The notes under the pieces are model-generated. The model was not told the origin of the DNA. It saw only the letters and a program-made list of their open reading frames with translations, and did no database searches. Positions 41,721-50,995 of a stretch of DNA of 64,000 bases are shown here, one piece after another; position 1 is the stretch's first letter, and each line of letters opens with the position of its first letter. The translations under genes were made by a program, and so were the position numbers. The stretch is from an uncultured Bacteroidota bacterium (lineage in GTDB: Bacteria > Bacteroidota > Bacteroidia > Chitinophagales > Chitinophagaceae): the NCBI GenBank assembly GCA_903835005.1, contig CAILLK010000085.1, positions 1-64,000 on the forward strand. Reading direction: 5' to 3'.

Positions 41721-42266
41721 TCAATAAAGGGCCGTTTTCAACCCATCTAAACTCACCCTGTTTTTTTCTTTTTTATACTGCTCCAGCCCCTCAATGCCCT
41801 TGTTGTCAGCCCATTTATCAGCATGATCGCGTTCGCCAAGATACCCATAAAGCGGCACACTATAGCCGCAGGATGTCTGCACTTTGTGGATATCTGCTAC
41901 AATAATCTGCCTGGTTGCCAGCGGCAATTTAAAATGCGCCGAAAGTCCTGCCCATTCTTCATCACCCGGCAATACAGTCCTTCCCTTGCCATATAGCCTG
42001 AGTATATTTGGTGGCCCATCGTAGGCACAAAACATAAACGTGATGCGGCCATTTTCCAATATATGTGCTGAGGTTTCATTGCCGCTACCCACAATATCAA
42101 GGTAGGCCACCTGATCCGGCGACAGTACCCGGAAACTGTCCATTCCCTTCGGCGACAGGTTGATATGTGTATCTGGACCAAGCGGTGCAGTAGCAACAAA
42201 AAACATTTTCTGCTTTTCTATAAATGTCTTGTGAGTCTCTTGTATATTTTTATGAAATTTGCCCAT
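41721..42266 (-). CDS. Pyridoxamine 5'-phosphate oxidase-like flavoprotein
   Basis: 181 residues from the ATG at 42266 (an open frame reaches 42347). The split-barrel FMN-binding fold is suggested by 'FIEKQKMFFVATAPLGPDTHINLSPKGMDSFRVLSPDQVAYLDIVGSGNETSAHILENGRITFMFCAYDGPPNILRLYGKGRTV', the usual pattern of the PPOx-like general stress proteins. It probably binds a flavin in the cytoplasm; true PNPOx activity is unlikely. It is translated just ahead of the Coq4-motif gene. Confidence 0.82.
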   Translation of the reverse strand: MGKFHKNIQETHKTFIEKQKMFFVATAPLGPDTHINLSPKGMDSFRVLSPDQVAYLDIVGSGNETSAHILENGRITFMFCAYDGPPNILRLYGKGRTVLPGDEEWAGLSAHFKLPLATRQIIVADIHKVQTSCGYSVPLYGYLGERDHADKWADNKGIEGLEQYKKEKNRVSLDGLKTALY

Positions 42267-42781
42267 AAATGAAGTAATAAAAGCAAACAAAGTTAAGTTT
42301 TTAAACTGCTCACCTGGTAGAATCATAGACAGTATCGTGTATCCCACCGGAATGGAGGAAGATGCAATTTAATTAGCTGAAAATAAACTAATCATAATAG
42401 CATTGCATCAAAACTATCAATTTTAGTAAAGTTCTATTAAATAATGTTTAAGGTATTATATTTACCCTAAAGATGCTTAATAAATGGCAAAAAACAGCCT
42501 GGCTAAATATAAAATTGCAAGTAGAGGAAATCAGGTTAAATTAAATCCGCTGGTTGAACTCCCCGGTAGTAAAATAGTAAACCCAACTGTTCAAACCTCA
42601 GTTTGAAACATATTTCCTGCTTGCCGACTCTGCAGCAGGCTCAATTAAACACCAAAATATAAATATATTTATGTATATTTAATTTGCATTAATAAATTAA
42701 ATATCAATGTATTAGCTAAATATATTTTTCATAATGTGCTACAGAAAACTCTTAACCCAACACTTACTCATTTATATTTTT
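42267..42781. other. AT-rich intergenic region (about 515 bp)
   Basis: Apart from the doubtful 40-codon frame at 42484, no gene, hairpin terminator or tRNA is seen. The part from 42650 to 42780 is almost pure A/T. It separates two reverse-strand genes, so it contains the promoter of the PPOx/Coq4-motif pair, which I could not place. Confidence 0.5.
42484..42606 (+). CDS. Possible 40-residue small protein
   Basis: ATG at 42484 opens a 40-codon frame beginning 'MAKNSLAKYKIASRGNQVKL' and ending 'NPTVQTSV'. It is basic and not hydrophobic. No family is recognised and no clear promoter is present. It is included only because the surrounding 500 bp is otherwise empty and the frame is richer in G/C than its flanks. 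Confidence 0.2.
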   Translation: MAKNSLAKYKIASRGNQVKLNPLVELPGSKIVNPTVQTSV

Positions 42782-44239
42782 TCACCTCATGTTTCTACCC
42801 TTTGCTTTTATTTCTTTACCCTTATTGCCGCCGGGTTTCAATACCGGCTGCAATGGCTTAACCGGTAAAAGTGCTTTCTGCTGCCAGGCAGCAATCCTGC
42901 CAGATAAATATTGCAGGCTATTACTGTTGCTCATAAACAGGAGCATAAGCGGCAACATCTTGAATAAGCCCCTTTTCGTGGTATTGGTAAGATCCACCAG
43001 CGGAATAAGATAACCTAACAACGGCAATCCAAGGTATACAACCAGGATACCATAAAGCAAAATCCTGGATTCCCGGTTAAACTTGCGGAAAAAAATCGTC
43101 TCAGCAAACAATAACACAAGGAAAGATATAATGAAATAGCCAAATAATTTCAATCCTTCATCCGAAAAAACCAGCAAAGCAGGTATATCTCTGAGCCGGG
43201 TAAGAATTATGGCAAAATTTCCGAGGTTATCAGTTACCTGCGAGCTGATATCAAGTTTTAACGGCACAAACAACCGGACAAATACATCTATATTTATTAC
43301 ATAAAAAGCTGCAGGTATTACAATAAAAAGTAAAAGCCTCTTCGCCATTTTCAGATATGGGTAGTGGTTTCTGTAAAAATACAGCAAAAGCATTGGTATC
43401 AGCATAGTAATCATCAATACTGTCTCTGTACGTATATACGTAGCCAGTCCAAACAGGAAGGCGGAAAATAAAAAGTCCTTTTGCTGATCTTTATACAAAT
43501 ACCGCATCAGGAAATAAAAACCAGAGAAAAAGAAAACCATATTATCAAAATCATAGAGCATGATGTAGCTGTATGAATAAACTTCCGGAATGGTAATAAA
43601 AAAGAACAGCAGAAATCCTGCTATAAGCGGATGAATACGTTCCCTCAGTAGTGTATAAAGCCATATATAAAATGGTATGGAGATCATTACCATCCATACC
43701 TGCCCGAAAGGACAAACAAGTAACTTATACAATATCTGCAGGCAGGTAATAAACGGAGATTTAAAGTAGTTGTTGGTGCTTTGCAGATCAATGGTGTATA
43801 CCGAGCTGATCATATTATGTTCTCTCACTGCAAATTCTGCAAGCAGATCAGGCCCCGCCAGCATATCGCGGGCATAAGGCGGATAATAAAAACTGCGCCA
43901 GGCAGCAAGCAGAAAAAAGAAAGTGCAGGCAAGCAAAAAAGGCCATTCATAATACAAAGGCATCGTTGGTATTTTGAATTGAGGCTTCCTGAAATTAATC
44001 AATAAGGGCAAACTCATCAAAACCGTAATTGCCAAAACCGAAATAATAGCAGGCATAGCAGCTATGGGCTGATGAAATAACTGTAGAAAACACGGAGCAA
44101 ATGAAATCAGCACCACACCTGTCATCATCGACAGGCAAAAAGCCGGAACAGGTTTAAGCTCAGCTCTGAACATCCGGAGCAATCCTCTTCCACATATATA
44201 TTGCGCTGTTAGTAAAAAAAATAGTCCTGCAAAATTCAT
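42782..44239 (-). CDS. Polytopic membrane protein, GT-C glycosyltransferase-like
   Basis: 485 residues with about 11 hydrophobic helices. A first-loop 'YYPPYARDMLAGPDLLAEFAVRE' contains an acidic pair in the place where GT-C enzymes such as ArnT/PMT keep a catalytic Asp, and 'YLVP'-like loops recur. This fits a lipid-linked sugar transferase of the envelope, but no family was firmly recognised. It lies 4 bp downstream of a small membrane-anchored protein gene, with which it is probably cotranscribed. Confidence 0.5.
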   Translation of the reverse strand: MNFAGLFFLLTAQYICGRGLLRMFRAELKPVPAFCLSMMTGVVLISFAPCFLQLFHQPIAAMPAIISVLAITVLMSLPLLINFRKPQFKIPTMPLYYEWPFLLACTFFFLLAAWRSFYYPPYARDMLAGPDLLAEFAVREHNMISSVYTIDLQSTNNYFKSPFITCLQILYKLLVCPFGQVWMVMISIPFYIWLYTLLRERIHPLIAGFLLFFFITIPEVYSYSYIMLYDFDNMVFFFSGFYFLMRYLYKDQQKDFLFSAFLFGLATYIRTETVLMITMLIPMLLLYFYRNHYPYLKMAKRLLLFIVIPAAFYVINIDVFVRLFVPLKLDISSQVTDNLGNFAIILTRLRDIPALLVFSDEGLKLFGYFIISFLVLLFAETIFFRKFNRESRILLYGILVVYLGLPLLGYLIPLVDLTNTTKRGLFKMLPLMLLFMSNSNSLQYLSGRIAAWQQKALLPVKPLQPVLKPGGNKGKEIKAKGRNMR

Positions 44240-44243
44240 GTAA

Positions 44244-44711
44244 TTACTTTATATATTTTTTATAGTCAGCCAACAGGCTGTCAGGGTTATGTACTAATGC
44301 CATTTTTTTTACCGCCATTTTCCCCGGCCCGGCAGCCAGAAATACCCAATTGGCAGATGCCGCATCCGGGCTGTTTGGCCATACTGCCTTGATACCTGTG
44401 AAATAATAAAACACCGCCGGCTCAGGTATAATAAAATCAGGAATTTTCTTTGTCTGAACATAACTGTTTGGGGGCAATAAAAGTTTAACATTATTTCCTT
44501 TACCCAGAGTCTTCTCTATATCCTTATATACTGTATATGAATAGCCAAAACGCTCAATGTTTCTTGCTTCCAGATCCATGTTGGAGCACTCATAAATAAA
44601 ATTATTATTCAGTACTTTACCAAATAACCAGGTATTGTAGAAGGGAATAGTAAAATAGAGCACTATGATCAGTACTGGCCAGAGAATCAGATTTATTTTT
44701 GTGTAAACCAT
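44244..44711 (-). CDS. Hypothetical membrane-anchored protein
   Basis: 155 residues. One N-terminal helix ('INLILWPVLIIVLYFTIPFYNTWLF') precedes a soluble domain ('FIYECSNMDLEARNIERFGYSYTVYKDIEKTLGKGNNVKLLLPP') that should face the periplasm. No family is recognised. Its coupling with the GT-C-like gene (4-bp gap) suggests a partner role in the same envelope process. Confidence 0.5.
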   Translation of the reverse strand: MVYTKINLILWPVLIIVLYFTIPFYNTWLFGKVLNNNFIYECSNMDLEARNIERFGYSYTVYKDIEKTLGKGNNVKLLLPPNSYVQTKKIPDFIIPEPAVFYYFTGIKAVWPNSPDAASANWVFLAAGPGKMAVKKMALVHNPDSLLADYKKYIK

Positions 44712-45003
44712 ATTGAGGCAGAAAGTAGAAATAAAATGAGGTTAAAGTTATTACCTGTTTAACAGATTACCAATATTTTTCTACAATATTTCTTTATTTC
44801 CCAATTACCACCTTGGCCTGTCTGATATTAATTCCAGAAAATTAAAAATGCGAATCAGACATAGCGCCAAATAGGAATAATTAATACTTTCAGACTGACT
44901 GATGTTTCCTCATTTTGTGGTTTTATATACTTAACACAATGGCTTCTTTTTTATAACCCAAGAAACTTCAGGAGAGCAACTGTATTTGCTTAACTTTAGG
45001 GCC

Positions 45004-45576
45004 ATGGATTTGAAAGACCGTCAGAGAATTATAATGGAGAAAGGCGCGGCCAATATTACGAAATGGATCGGGTCCACAGCTTCTGTAACATTACATACCA
45101 TCCTGTTTGTCATTTCATTTACCCTTCCGCTGCTTGGTATTGTCAGCTTCGAAAGGATGCTGCTCGTTCTGACAACAATTGTTTCGCTGGAGGCCATTTA
45201 CCTCTCCATTTTCATTCAGATGTCTATTAATATGAATAACCAGAACATTGAGATCATTCAGGAAGATATCGAAGAACTGGGTGAAGATATAGAAGAGATT
45301 GGTGAAGACATTGAAGAGCTGGGCGAAGATATTGAAGAAATAGGCGAAGACCTTGAAGAATTAGGAGGTGACCTTGAAGAAATTCAGAAAGATGTGGATG
45401 AGCTGCAGGAGAATGTTGATGAAATACAGGAAGATGTTGATGAGATACAGGAAGAAACCAGGGAAGATGAGGATGCAGATAAAAAAGAGTCAGAACTGCT
45501 GTTATCCATTCATGCTACACTAATGCTGCTGCAGAAAGAAATAGAGCAACTGAAACTCGCCAATAAACAAAACTGA
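45004..45576 (+). CDS. DUF1003-like membrane protein with a long acidic heptad-repeat tail
   Basis: 190 residues from the ATG at 45004 (a TTG at 44986 would add six). Two membrane helices ('TLHTILFVISFTLPLLGIV', 'MLLVLTTIVSLEAIYLSIFIQMSINMNNQN') carry the DUF1003-like 'SLEAIYLSIFI' motif. The tail from about 80 to 155 is a seven-residue repeat, EDIEELG/EDIEEIG, then DVDELQE/DVDEIQE, very acidic and presumably a coiled coil. The repeat is visible as 21-bp tandem units in the DNA. Function unknown. Confidence 0.65.
   Translation: MDLKDRQRIIMEKGAANITKWIGSTASVTLHTILFVISFTLPLLGIVSFERMLLVLTTIVSLEAIYLSIFIQMSINMNNQNIEIIQEDIEELGEDIEEIGEDIEELGEDIEEIGEDLEELGGDLEEIQKDVDELQENVDEIQEDVDEIQEETREDEDADKKESELLLSIHATLMLLQKEIEQLKLANKQN
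45250..45460 (+). repeat. About ten 21-bp coding repeats in the DUF1003-like gene
   Basis: Units such as GAAGATATAGAAGAGATTGG recur with a 21-base period through about 45375, followed by a diverged set with GATGTTGATGA from about 45393. They encode the heptads described for the gene. Confidence 0.7.
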
Positions 45577-45585
45577 TGGCGCTTA

Positions 45586-47025
45586 TTACATCATACCCTT
45601 AACGAGGTTCCCCAGCTTTTTTAATGCCTTGTCTATCTCCTGCGTCCATGCCATACCATAGCTCAGGCGCATACAGTTCTGATACCTGTCCTGCAGGGTG
45701 AACATGGTACCGGGTGCTATGCTTATTTTGTACTGCATAGCTTCCTGGTACAGCACATAGGTATCTATCTTTTTATCCAGTTCCAGCCAAAGTATAAATC
45801 CGCCCTTGGGGTTGGAAAGCTTTACTCCCTCCGGGAAATATTCGCCTATGGCACGGGTAAACTGCAGGCTGTTTGAATGGAGTGTTTGTCTTAGTTTCCT
45901 GAGGTGTGATTCATAATGTCCGGTTGCCAGAAAGCTGGCAATAGCCTGTTGCTGCGCTGTGGCGCTGGTTATGCTGTGGTACATCTTCAATCGCTTCACT
46001 TTATCCAGATATTTGCCCGGCGCTACCCACCCCACCCTGTATCCCGGAGCAAGTGTTTTAGATACGGAACTGCACCAGAGCACATTACCCTCTTCGTCAA
46101 ACGACTTGCATGATCTGGGTCTGCTCTTTCCGAAATAAACATCACCATACAAATCATCTTCTATAAGCGGCACACCATGTTGGGATAGCAATTTCACCAT
46201 TGCCTGCTTCTGCTCATCCGGCATACAGTAGCCTGTTGGGTTACTGAAATTAGTTACAAAAAAACAGGCCTTTACGTTGTGCTGTTTCAGCGCTTTTTTT
46301 ACATCATCAGGGTCTACTCCGGTATCAGGGTCCGTTGGCAATTCCAGTACCTTAAGGCCTATGCTTTGCGCAAAGCGCAGCATACCAAAGTATACCGGGC
46401 TTTCTACTGCTATAGTATCGCCCGGCCTGGTCAGCGCCATTAGGCAATAAGATATTGCGTTCATGCATCCCGATGTGGTAATCAGGTCGCCGGCATTCAG
46501 GTGCCCGCCCCAGTGCATCGACCAGCGCGCCACCTGCCTGCGCAGCAGGTCATTGCCCTGTATCTGTTCATAGGATGTACCATTTGCCGGCAGTTCCCTC
46601 AGCGCCTGCATCATTGATTTATTGAGCCGGGCAAGCGGCAAAATTTCTGGTGCCGGAACACTTAGTGAAAAGCGGGTTATTCCTTTCAGCGAAAAATCAT
46701 CATATACCTGCTCTATTATTGCTTCCACATTTTTCGTCCTTATGGTCTGTGCCGGATTGCTCTTCTCTATCTTGTGCGGAAAGCGTGAAGGATTGAACCG
46801 CACATAGTAACCCGACTGCGGCCTCGACTCTATCAGGCCCTTGGCTTCAAGGTGATAATAGGCCTGTAATATGGTACTCACACTCATGCTGTGCTCCTTG
46901 CTCATCAACCTTACCGAGGGCAGTTTATCGCCTATTTTCAGTACTTCGTCCATTATCTGCTGCTCAATGGCTTCGGCTGTGCGCAGGTACAGGTGGTCGT
47001 TCTTGCGTTTTAATAATGGTTTCAT
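45586..47025 (-). CDS. MocR-type GntR/aminotransferase transcriptional regulator
   Basis: 479 residues. The N-terminal 75 form a GntR winged helix ('IEQQIMDEVLKIGDKLPSVRLMSKEHSMSVSTILQAYYHLEAKGLIESRPQSGYYV'). The remainder is a class I aminotransferase fold with 'NFSNPTGYCMP', 'LIEDDLYGDVYF' and the PLP lysine in 'SSVSKTLAPGYRVGW'. MocR regulators sense PLP or amino-acid adducts and often control the divergent gene, here an EamA transporter 104 bp away. Confidence 0.9.
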   Translation of the reverse strand: MKPLLKRKNDHLYLRTAEAIEQQIMDEVLKIGDKLPSVRLMSKEHSMSVSTILQAYYHLEAKGLIESRPQSGYYVRFNPSRFPHKIEKSNPAQTIRTKNVEAIIEQVYDDFSLKGITRFSLSVPAPEILPLARLNKSMMQALRELPANGTSYEQIQGNDLLRRQVARWSMHWGGHLNAGDLITTSGCMNAISYCLMALTRPGDTIAVESPVYFGMLRFAQSIGLKVLELPTDPDTGVDPDDVKKALKQHNVKACFFVTNFSNPTGYCMPDEQKQAMVKLLSQHGVPLIEDDLYGDVYFGKSRPRSCKSFDEEGNVLWCSSVSKTLAPGYRVGWVAPGKYLDKVKRLKMYHSITSATAQQQAIASFLATGHYESHLRKLRQTLHSNSLQFTRAIGEYFPEGVKLSNPKGGFILWLELDKKIDTYVLYQEAMQYKISIAPGTMFTLQDRYQNCMRLSYGMAWTQEIDKALKKLGNLVKGMM

Positions 47026-47129
47026 AAATCAAACTGTTATGGTCAAAATTACGGAAATTGTATCTGTTTTGTTTTAAAAATTTTCCTCAATTTTGTCCGG
47101 TCATTTTGCCATTGCTTATTTGCTCTTTA

Positions 47130-48092
47130 ATGAAAAGTAACACGAAAGCATACATCGCGCTGGTATTTATCTGCCTGGTCTGGGGTACCACTTACATGGC
47201 CATAAGAGTAGGTGTTATGCACTATCCGGCTTTTTTATTTGCAGGGGTGCGGCAGTTGTCAGCAGGTATTATTTTAATGGCTGGTGCCTTGGCTATCAGC
47301 CGGAAGAAAGACTTCTCAACAACTAATATCCTGCGCCAGATGCTTATCGGTTTCCTGATGTTATCCATTGGCAATGGCGGCGTTACCTGGGGCGAGAAAT
47401 ATATCCCTAGTGGCATAGCTGCACTTATATGCAGTCTCATGCCCTTGTTTGCAGTAATGTTAAACCTGGCTTTTTCCCGGAAATCTCATTTCAACCTCAC
47501 AATAGGCGCAGGTATGCTGCTGGGCATTTGCGGCGTTGGCCTTATTTTCAGGCACAACATTGCCGAGGTTACCCAGCCTGCTTACCTGGGTGGTATACTG
47601 GCTACAATCATTGCTACTGCCGGATGGGCGCTAGGCAGCATTATCAATAAGCAAGACATAAACCCGGTAAATGCATTTCTCAATTCCGGGATGCAGTTGC
47701 TTTTTGGAGGCCTGTTTATGCTCATAGCCAGCCCCTTCCTCGACAGCTACAACGGTTTCGTGCTCTGGAATACCAGCGGTCTGCTGGCACTGCTATACCT
47801 TACAATCTTCGGCTCTGCCCTTGCTTATGCTGCATATATGTTTGCACTCAGCAAATTGCCGGTTGGTGTAGCTACCCTCTATGCTTATGTCAATCCGCTT
47901 ATCGCTATACTGGCAGGTTTCCTGTTTATGGGCGAACAGCTAAACGGATATACAGCAATGGCTTTTATCACCATCGTTATCAGTGTCTACCTCGTAAACA
48001 AAGGCTACAGAAAGCAAAACAAACCAGATATAAATTCCGGACAATCAACAATGGCCCTGGCATTTCCCGAAAGTGTCCCGGCTGAATCATAA
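47130..48092 (+). CDS. EamA/DMT-family transporter
   Basis: 320 residues from the ATG at 47130; the open frame begins at 47058. Ten membrane helices form two EamA repeats, the first starting 'AYIALVFICLVWGTTYMAIRVGV', the second near 'AYLGGILATIIATAGWALGSI'. The 'WGTTY' and 'GSALAYAAYMFAL' motifs are usual for drug/metabolite exporters. The divergent MocR regulator and the downstream ilvE, 19 bp away, suggest export of an amino acid or related compound. Confidence 0.87.
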   Translation: MKSNTKAYIALVFICLVWGTTYMAIRVGVMHYPAFLFAGVRQLSAGIILMAGALAISRKKDFSTTNILRQMLIGFLMLSIGNGGVTWGEKYIPSGIAALICSLMPLFAVMLNLAFSRKSHFNLTIGAGMLLGICGVGLIFRHNIAEVTQPAYLGGILATIIATAGWALGSIINKQDINPVNAFLNSGMQLLFGGLFMLIASPFLDSYNGFVLWNTSGLLALLYLTIFGSALAYAAYMFALSKLPVGVATLYAYVNPLIAILAGFLFMGEQLNGYTAMAFITIVISVYLVNKGYRKQNKPDINSGQSTMALAFPESVPAES

Positions 48093-48111
48093 ACAACTAA
48101 AACTAAAAAGT

Positions 48112-49161
48112 ATGGAACACACTATTTCAGTTACAGCACAGGCCGAAAGAAAAGTTACCGACACCAAGTCTGTCCCATTTGGCAAAGTGCCTACAGAGCA
48201 CATGTTTATGGCCGAATACAAAAACGGTCAATGGCACCATGCCCAGGTTGTGCCCTTTCATGATCTTACACTCAGTCCACTGACCTTGTGCCTGCACTAC
48301 GGACAGACAGTGTTTGAAGGCATGAAGGCATTCTCAATGGAAGATGGCAGTATTAATGTGTTCCGTATGGATAAACATTACGACCGCTTCAACAAATCGC
48401 TGCACCGCATGTGTATGCCCCCCGTTCCTGAAAAACTGTTTATTAACGCTATAAAAGAACTCGTTTCACTCGATGCCGACTGGGTGCCTAAAGATGCTGA
48501 TGGCAGTTTGTATATCCGCCCCTTCATGATTGCTACCGAAGACCGTATTGGGGTAAAGGTGTCTGATGAATATCTGTTTATGGTGGTTTGTTCTCCGGCT
48601 TTCCAGTATTATACAAAACCCCTCAGGGTGAAGATTGAAACCACCTTTGTACGCTCAGCCGCCGGCGGCACAGGTGCTGCAAAGTGCGGGGGCAATTATG
48701 GCGGGGCGTTTTACCCCACCAGCCTTGCCAGGGAAGCTGGTTACGATCAGGTACTCTGGACAGACAGTGTTCATAATGAATTTATAGAAGAGTCGGGCAC
48801 TATGAATGCTATGTTCGTCATAGATAATGTGCTCATAACTCCCGAACTTTCCGGCACCATACTTGATGGCGTTACCCGCGATTCTTTGCTCGCCATTGCC
48901 AGGGAAAAGGGTATTAATGTTGAAGTACGGCAGATCAGCTATAACGAACTGATAGATGCCTTTGAAGCTGGCAGGCAGGTTGAAGCTTTTGGTGCAGGCA
49001 CGGCAGCAGTAGTTGCTCCTATTGCCACTATTGCAATAGGCCATAAAGAATACAACTGCTATACTGAACCCGATGCACTTATGTTCCGGCTGCAGAAAGA
49101 ACTGTATGATATCAGGAGGGGTATTGTACCCGATACACATGGATGGAATAATATAATATAA
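48112..49161 (+). CDS. ilvE: Branched-chain amino acid aminotransferase
   Basis: 349 residues from the ATG at 48112. Class IV PLP fold: 'LHYGQTVFEGMKAF', 'LYIRPFMIATEDRIGVKVS', the PLP lysine in 'GGTGAAKCGGNYGGAFYPTSLAREAGYDQVLWTD', and 'EESGTMNAMFVI'. Length and motifs fit the eukaryote-type/BCAT2 branch frequent in Bacteroidota. It transaminates Leu, Ile and Val to their 2-oxo acids in the cytoplasm and probably shares the transcript of the transporter. Confidence 0.94.
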   Translation: MEHTISVTAQAERKVTDTKSVPFGKVPTEHMFMAEYKNGQWHHAQVVPFHDLTLSPLTLCLHYGQTVFEGMKAFSMEDGSINVFRMDKHYDRFNKSLHRMCMPPVPEKLFINAIKELVSLDADWVPKDADGSLYIRPFMIATEDRIGVKVSDEYLFMVVCSPAFQYYTKPLRVKIETTFVRSAAGGTGAAKCGGNYGGAFYPTSLAREAGYDQVLWTDSVHNEFIEESGTMNAMFVIDNVLITPELSGTILDGVTRDSLLAIAREKGINVEVRQISYNELIDAFEAGRQVEAFGAGTAAVVAPIATIAIGHKEYNCYTEPDALMFRLQKELYDIRRGIVPDTHGWNNII

Positions 49162-49208
49162 ATACACTTACCAATATTAGTATTTATTAAAATTGAAAAT
49201 TCTGGAGT

Positions 49209-49670
49209 ATGCAGCCGGTAACAATTGATTTCAATGGCTACAATATAACCACCGATAAAAGCCAGATGATCGTACATGATATCCATCACTGGCTTAGCAC
49301 AGAAGCTTATTGGTGCAAAGGAATTCCTTTTGAAACATTCAGTACAGCTTTCGAAAACTCTTTCTGTATCGGGGCAATTACAGAGGGACGGCAGATTGCT
49401 TTCGCCAGGCTCATAACCGACTATGCCACATTTGCCTACCTTGCGGATGTATTTGTCACAGATTCGCATCGGGGCAAGGGCATAAGCAGTAAAATGATGG
49501 AAATATTAATGGCGCAGGATTGGGTAAAGAGCCTGCGCTGCATCAGGCTGGCTACAATGGGTACTCACTGGCTTTACCGGAAATTTGAGTTTTCTGACTG
49601 TGCCCATCCCGAAAGGATTATGGAGATAGTAAGGCCTGATATTTATAAAAAGCAGATCGGGCTACCATAA
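49209..49670 (+). CDS. GNAT family N-acetyltransferase
   Basis: 153 residues with the acetyl-CoA binding motif 'DVFVTDSHRGKGISSKMMEIL' (RGKGIS loop), preceded by 'FARLITDYATFAYL' and followed by 'RLATMGTHWLYRKFEFSD'. The substrate cannot be read from the sequence. It lies 47 bp after ilvE and its stop is enclosed in a terminator hairpin. Confidence 0.87.
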   Translation: MQPVTIDFNGYNITTDKSQMIVHDIHHWLSTEAYWCKGIPFETFSTAFENSFCIGAITEGRQIAFARLITDYATFAYLADVFVTDSHRGKGISSKMMEILMAQDWVKSLRCIRLATMGTHWLYRKFEFSDCAHPERIMEIVRPDIYKKQIGLP

Positions 49671-49684
49671 ATGATCTGCTTTTT
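49647..49684. terminator. Bidirectional terminator between the GNAT and MarR genes
   Basis: AAAAAGCAGATC / GATCTGCTTTTT (12-bp stem, 14-base loop) with A/T runs at both ends. The loop contains the GNAT stop codon; the MarR stop is at the right edge. Confidence 0.85.
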
Positions 49685-50134
49685 TCAACCCCTCATTATC
49701 TCCAGCAGTTCATTTAGCTTTTCTGCCTGCTCATCATTAAGATGTGTGATTTCATGAGTTACTGCGTCCAGCAACTGCTTGGCAGCCAGCAAAAGATTTA
49801 ATCCTTTTTCTGTCAGCGAAATAATAGTTTCTCTTTTGTCTTTGCCTGAATTGGATCTTTTAACCAGCTTTTTTTCCACCAGTTTATCAATAATCCTGGG
49901 CACGTTCGAGCTTTTTTCTATCATCCGTACACCAATATCCTTTACACACATGGCCTCCGGGTGCATACCTTTCAGAATACGCAACACATTATTTTGCTCC
50001 AGGCTCAGTTCCAATGGCTTAAGTGCGGCAGCGAAATTTGAACGCAGCCAATAAGCAGTATAGAGTATATTCAGGGTTACTTTTTGCTGCTCATTGACAA
50101 ATTTGCCCGATTTAAGCGCTTCCTCTAATTTCAT
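49685..50134 (-). CDS. MarR-family transcriptional regulator
   Basis: 149 residues with a winged helix: 'LSLEQNNVLRILKGMHPEAMCVKDIGVRMIEKSSNVPRIIDKLVEKKLVKRSNSGKDKRETIISLTEKG'. The 'D-x-R' wing ('GKDKRETIISLT') is typical. Helices at both ends would form the dimer. No ligand or target is indicated; convergent with the GNAT gene. Confidence 0.88.
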   Translation of the reverse strand: MKLEEALKSGKFVNEQQKVTLNILYTAYWLRSNFAAALKPLELSLEQNNVLRILKGMHPEAMCVKDIGVRMIEKSSNVPRIIDKLVEKKLVKRSNSGKDKRETIISLTEKGLNLLLAAKQLLDAVTHEITHLNDEQAEKLNELLEIMRG

Positions 50135-50402
50135 GTTGTAAATGTAAGCACAGGCATGATTTAAATCAATACTTTATGGTCTTAAAATTTATTTTCTCGA
50201 TTTTAACGTACGGAAACAGGGATTTCAATCATAATTTAACCATTGTATAAAGATCCGGATTAGATCCCCGGCAATTATTTAAAGTAAATAAAAAACAACG
50301 GCGCAAAAACGATTTAACTTTAGGGAAAAATATTCGTCAAATTATCCCGGAATTCTTCAATCCGGTATACCTTTCAATAATATCATATAATTAATTCTCA
50401 GA

Positions 50403-50858
50403 ATGAAGTCCATATTAATAATACTGCTTTGTTGCTGTGCTATAATGAATCGTGCCCTTGCACAGGAAGGGGCACAGATACGGTTCATTAATAAAGACAG
50501 CGTTTACGATTTTGGTAGTGTAAGCAGAGATGAACCTTCCGCCTACCAGTTTGAATTTAAAAATACCGGACAGGAAGTCCTTATAATCTCCAATATAAAA
50601 AGCGATGATTCAGATATAAAAATCCGGTGGCCGAATAAGCCGGTCAGGCACGGCAAAAAAGGCTTGATTACAGTATCCTATGTTCCCAAACCGGATGCTG
50701 GGCCGGGTTCTTTTAAAACCGACCTGTTTATTACCTCCAATGCCACAAAAGACCCTTATCCATATTTGCATGTCAGTGGCGCCATAATGCCCGGGCATAG
50801 CGCCCCTGTTCAAAAGGCAGGTAAGTCATCGGGCAAGGGCAGCCGCAGAGGGCGATAA
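50403..50858 (+). CDS. DUF1573 exported protein
   Basis: 151 residues. Signal peptide 'MKSILIILLCCCAIMNRALAQ'. The body 'DSVYDFGSVSRDEPSAYQFEFKNTGQEVLIISNIKSDDSDIKIRWPNKPVRHGKKGLITVSYVPK' is a DUF1573 Ig-like (ASH-related) domain, followed by a basic tail 'GKSSGKGSRRGR'. These are abundant periplasmic or surface proteins in Bacteroidota with unknown roles. A TAACTTTA sequence upstream may be a weak -7 element. Confidence 0.82.
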   Translation: MKSILIILLCCCAIMNRALAQEGAQIRFINKDSVYDFGSVSRDEPSAYQFEFKNTGQEVLIISNIKSDDSDIKIRWPNKPVRHGKKGLITVSYVPKPDAGPGSFKTDLFITSNATKDPYPYLHVSGAIMPGHSAPVQKAGKSSGKGSRRGR

Positions 50859-50995
50859 TTGATTATTTCATAATTTCGATCTGATTTTAGAAAGAACTGA
50901 ATGGGTAAAATATTGAAAAAAATCATTTGCCTCACTTTTCATTTTCAAGGAAAATAAACTAACTTCGACACTTAAAATAAACCAAAAAAATAAGT

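Noticed and set aside
45250-45460. 21-bp repeats as a CRISPR or noncoding satellite
   Set aside because: They are in frame within a gene and encode heptads; there are no spacers.
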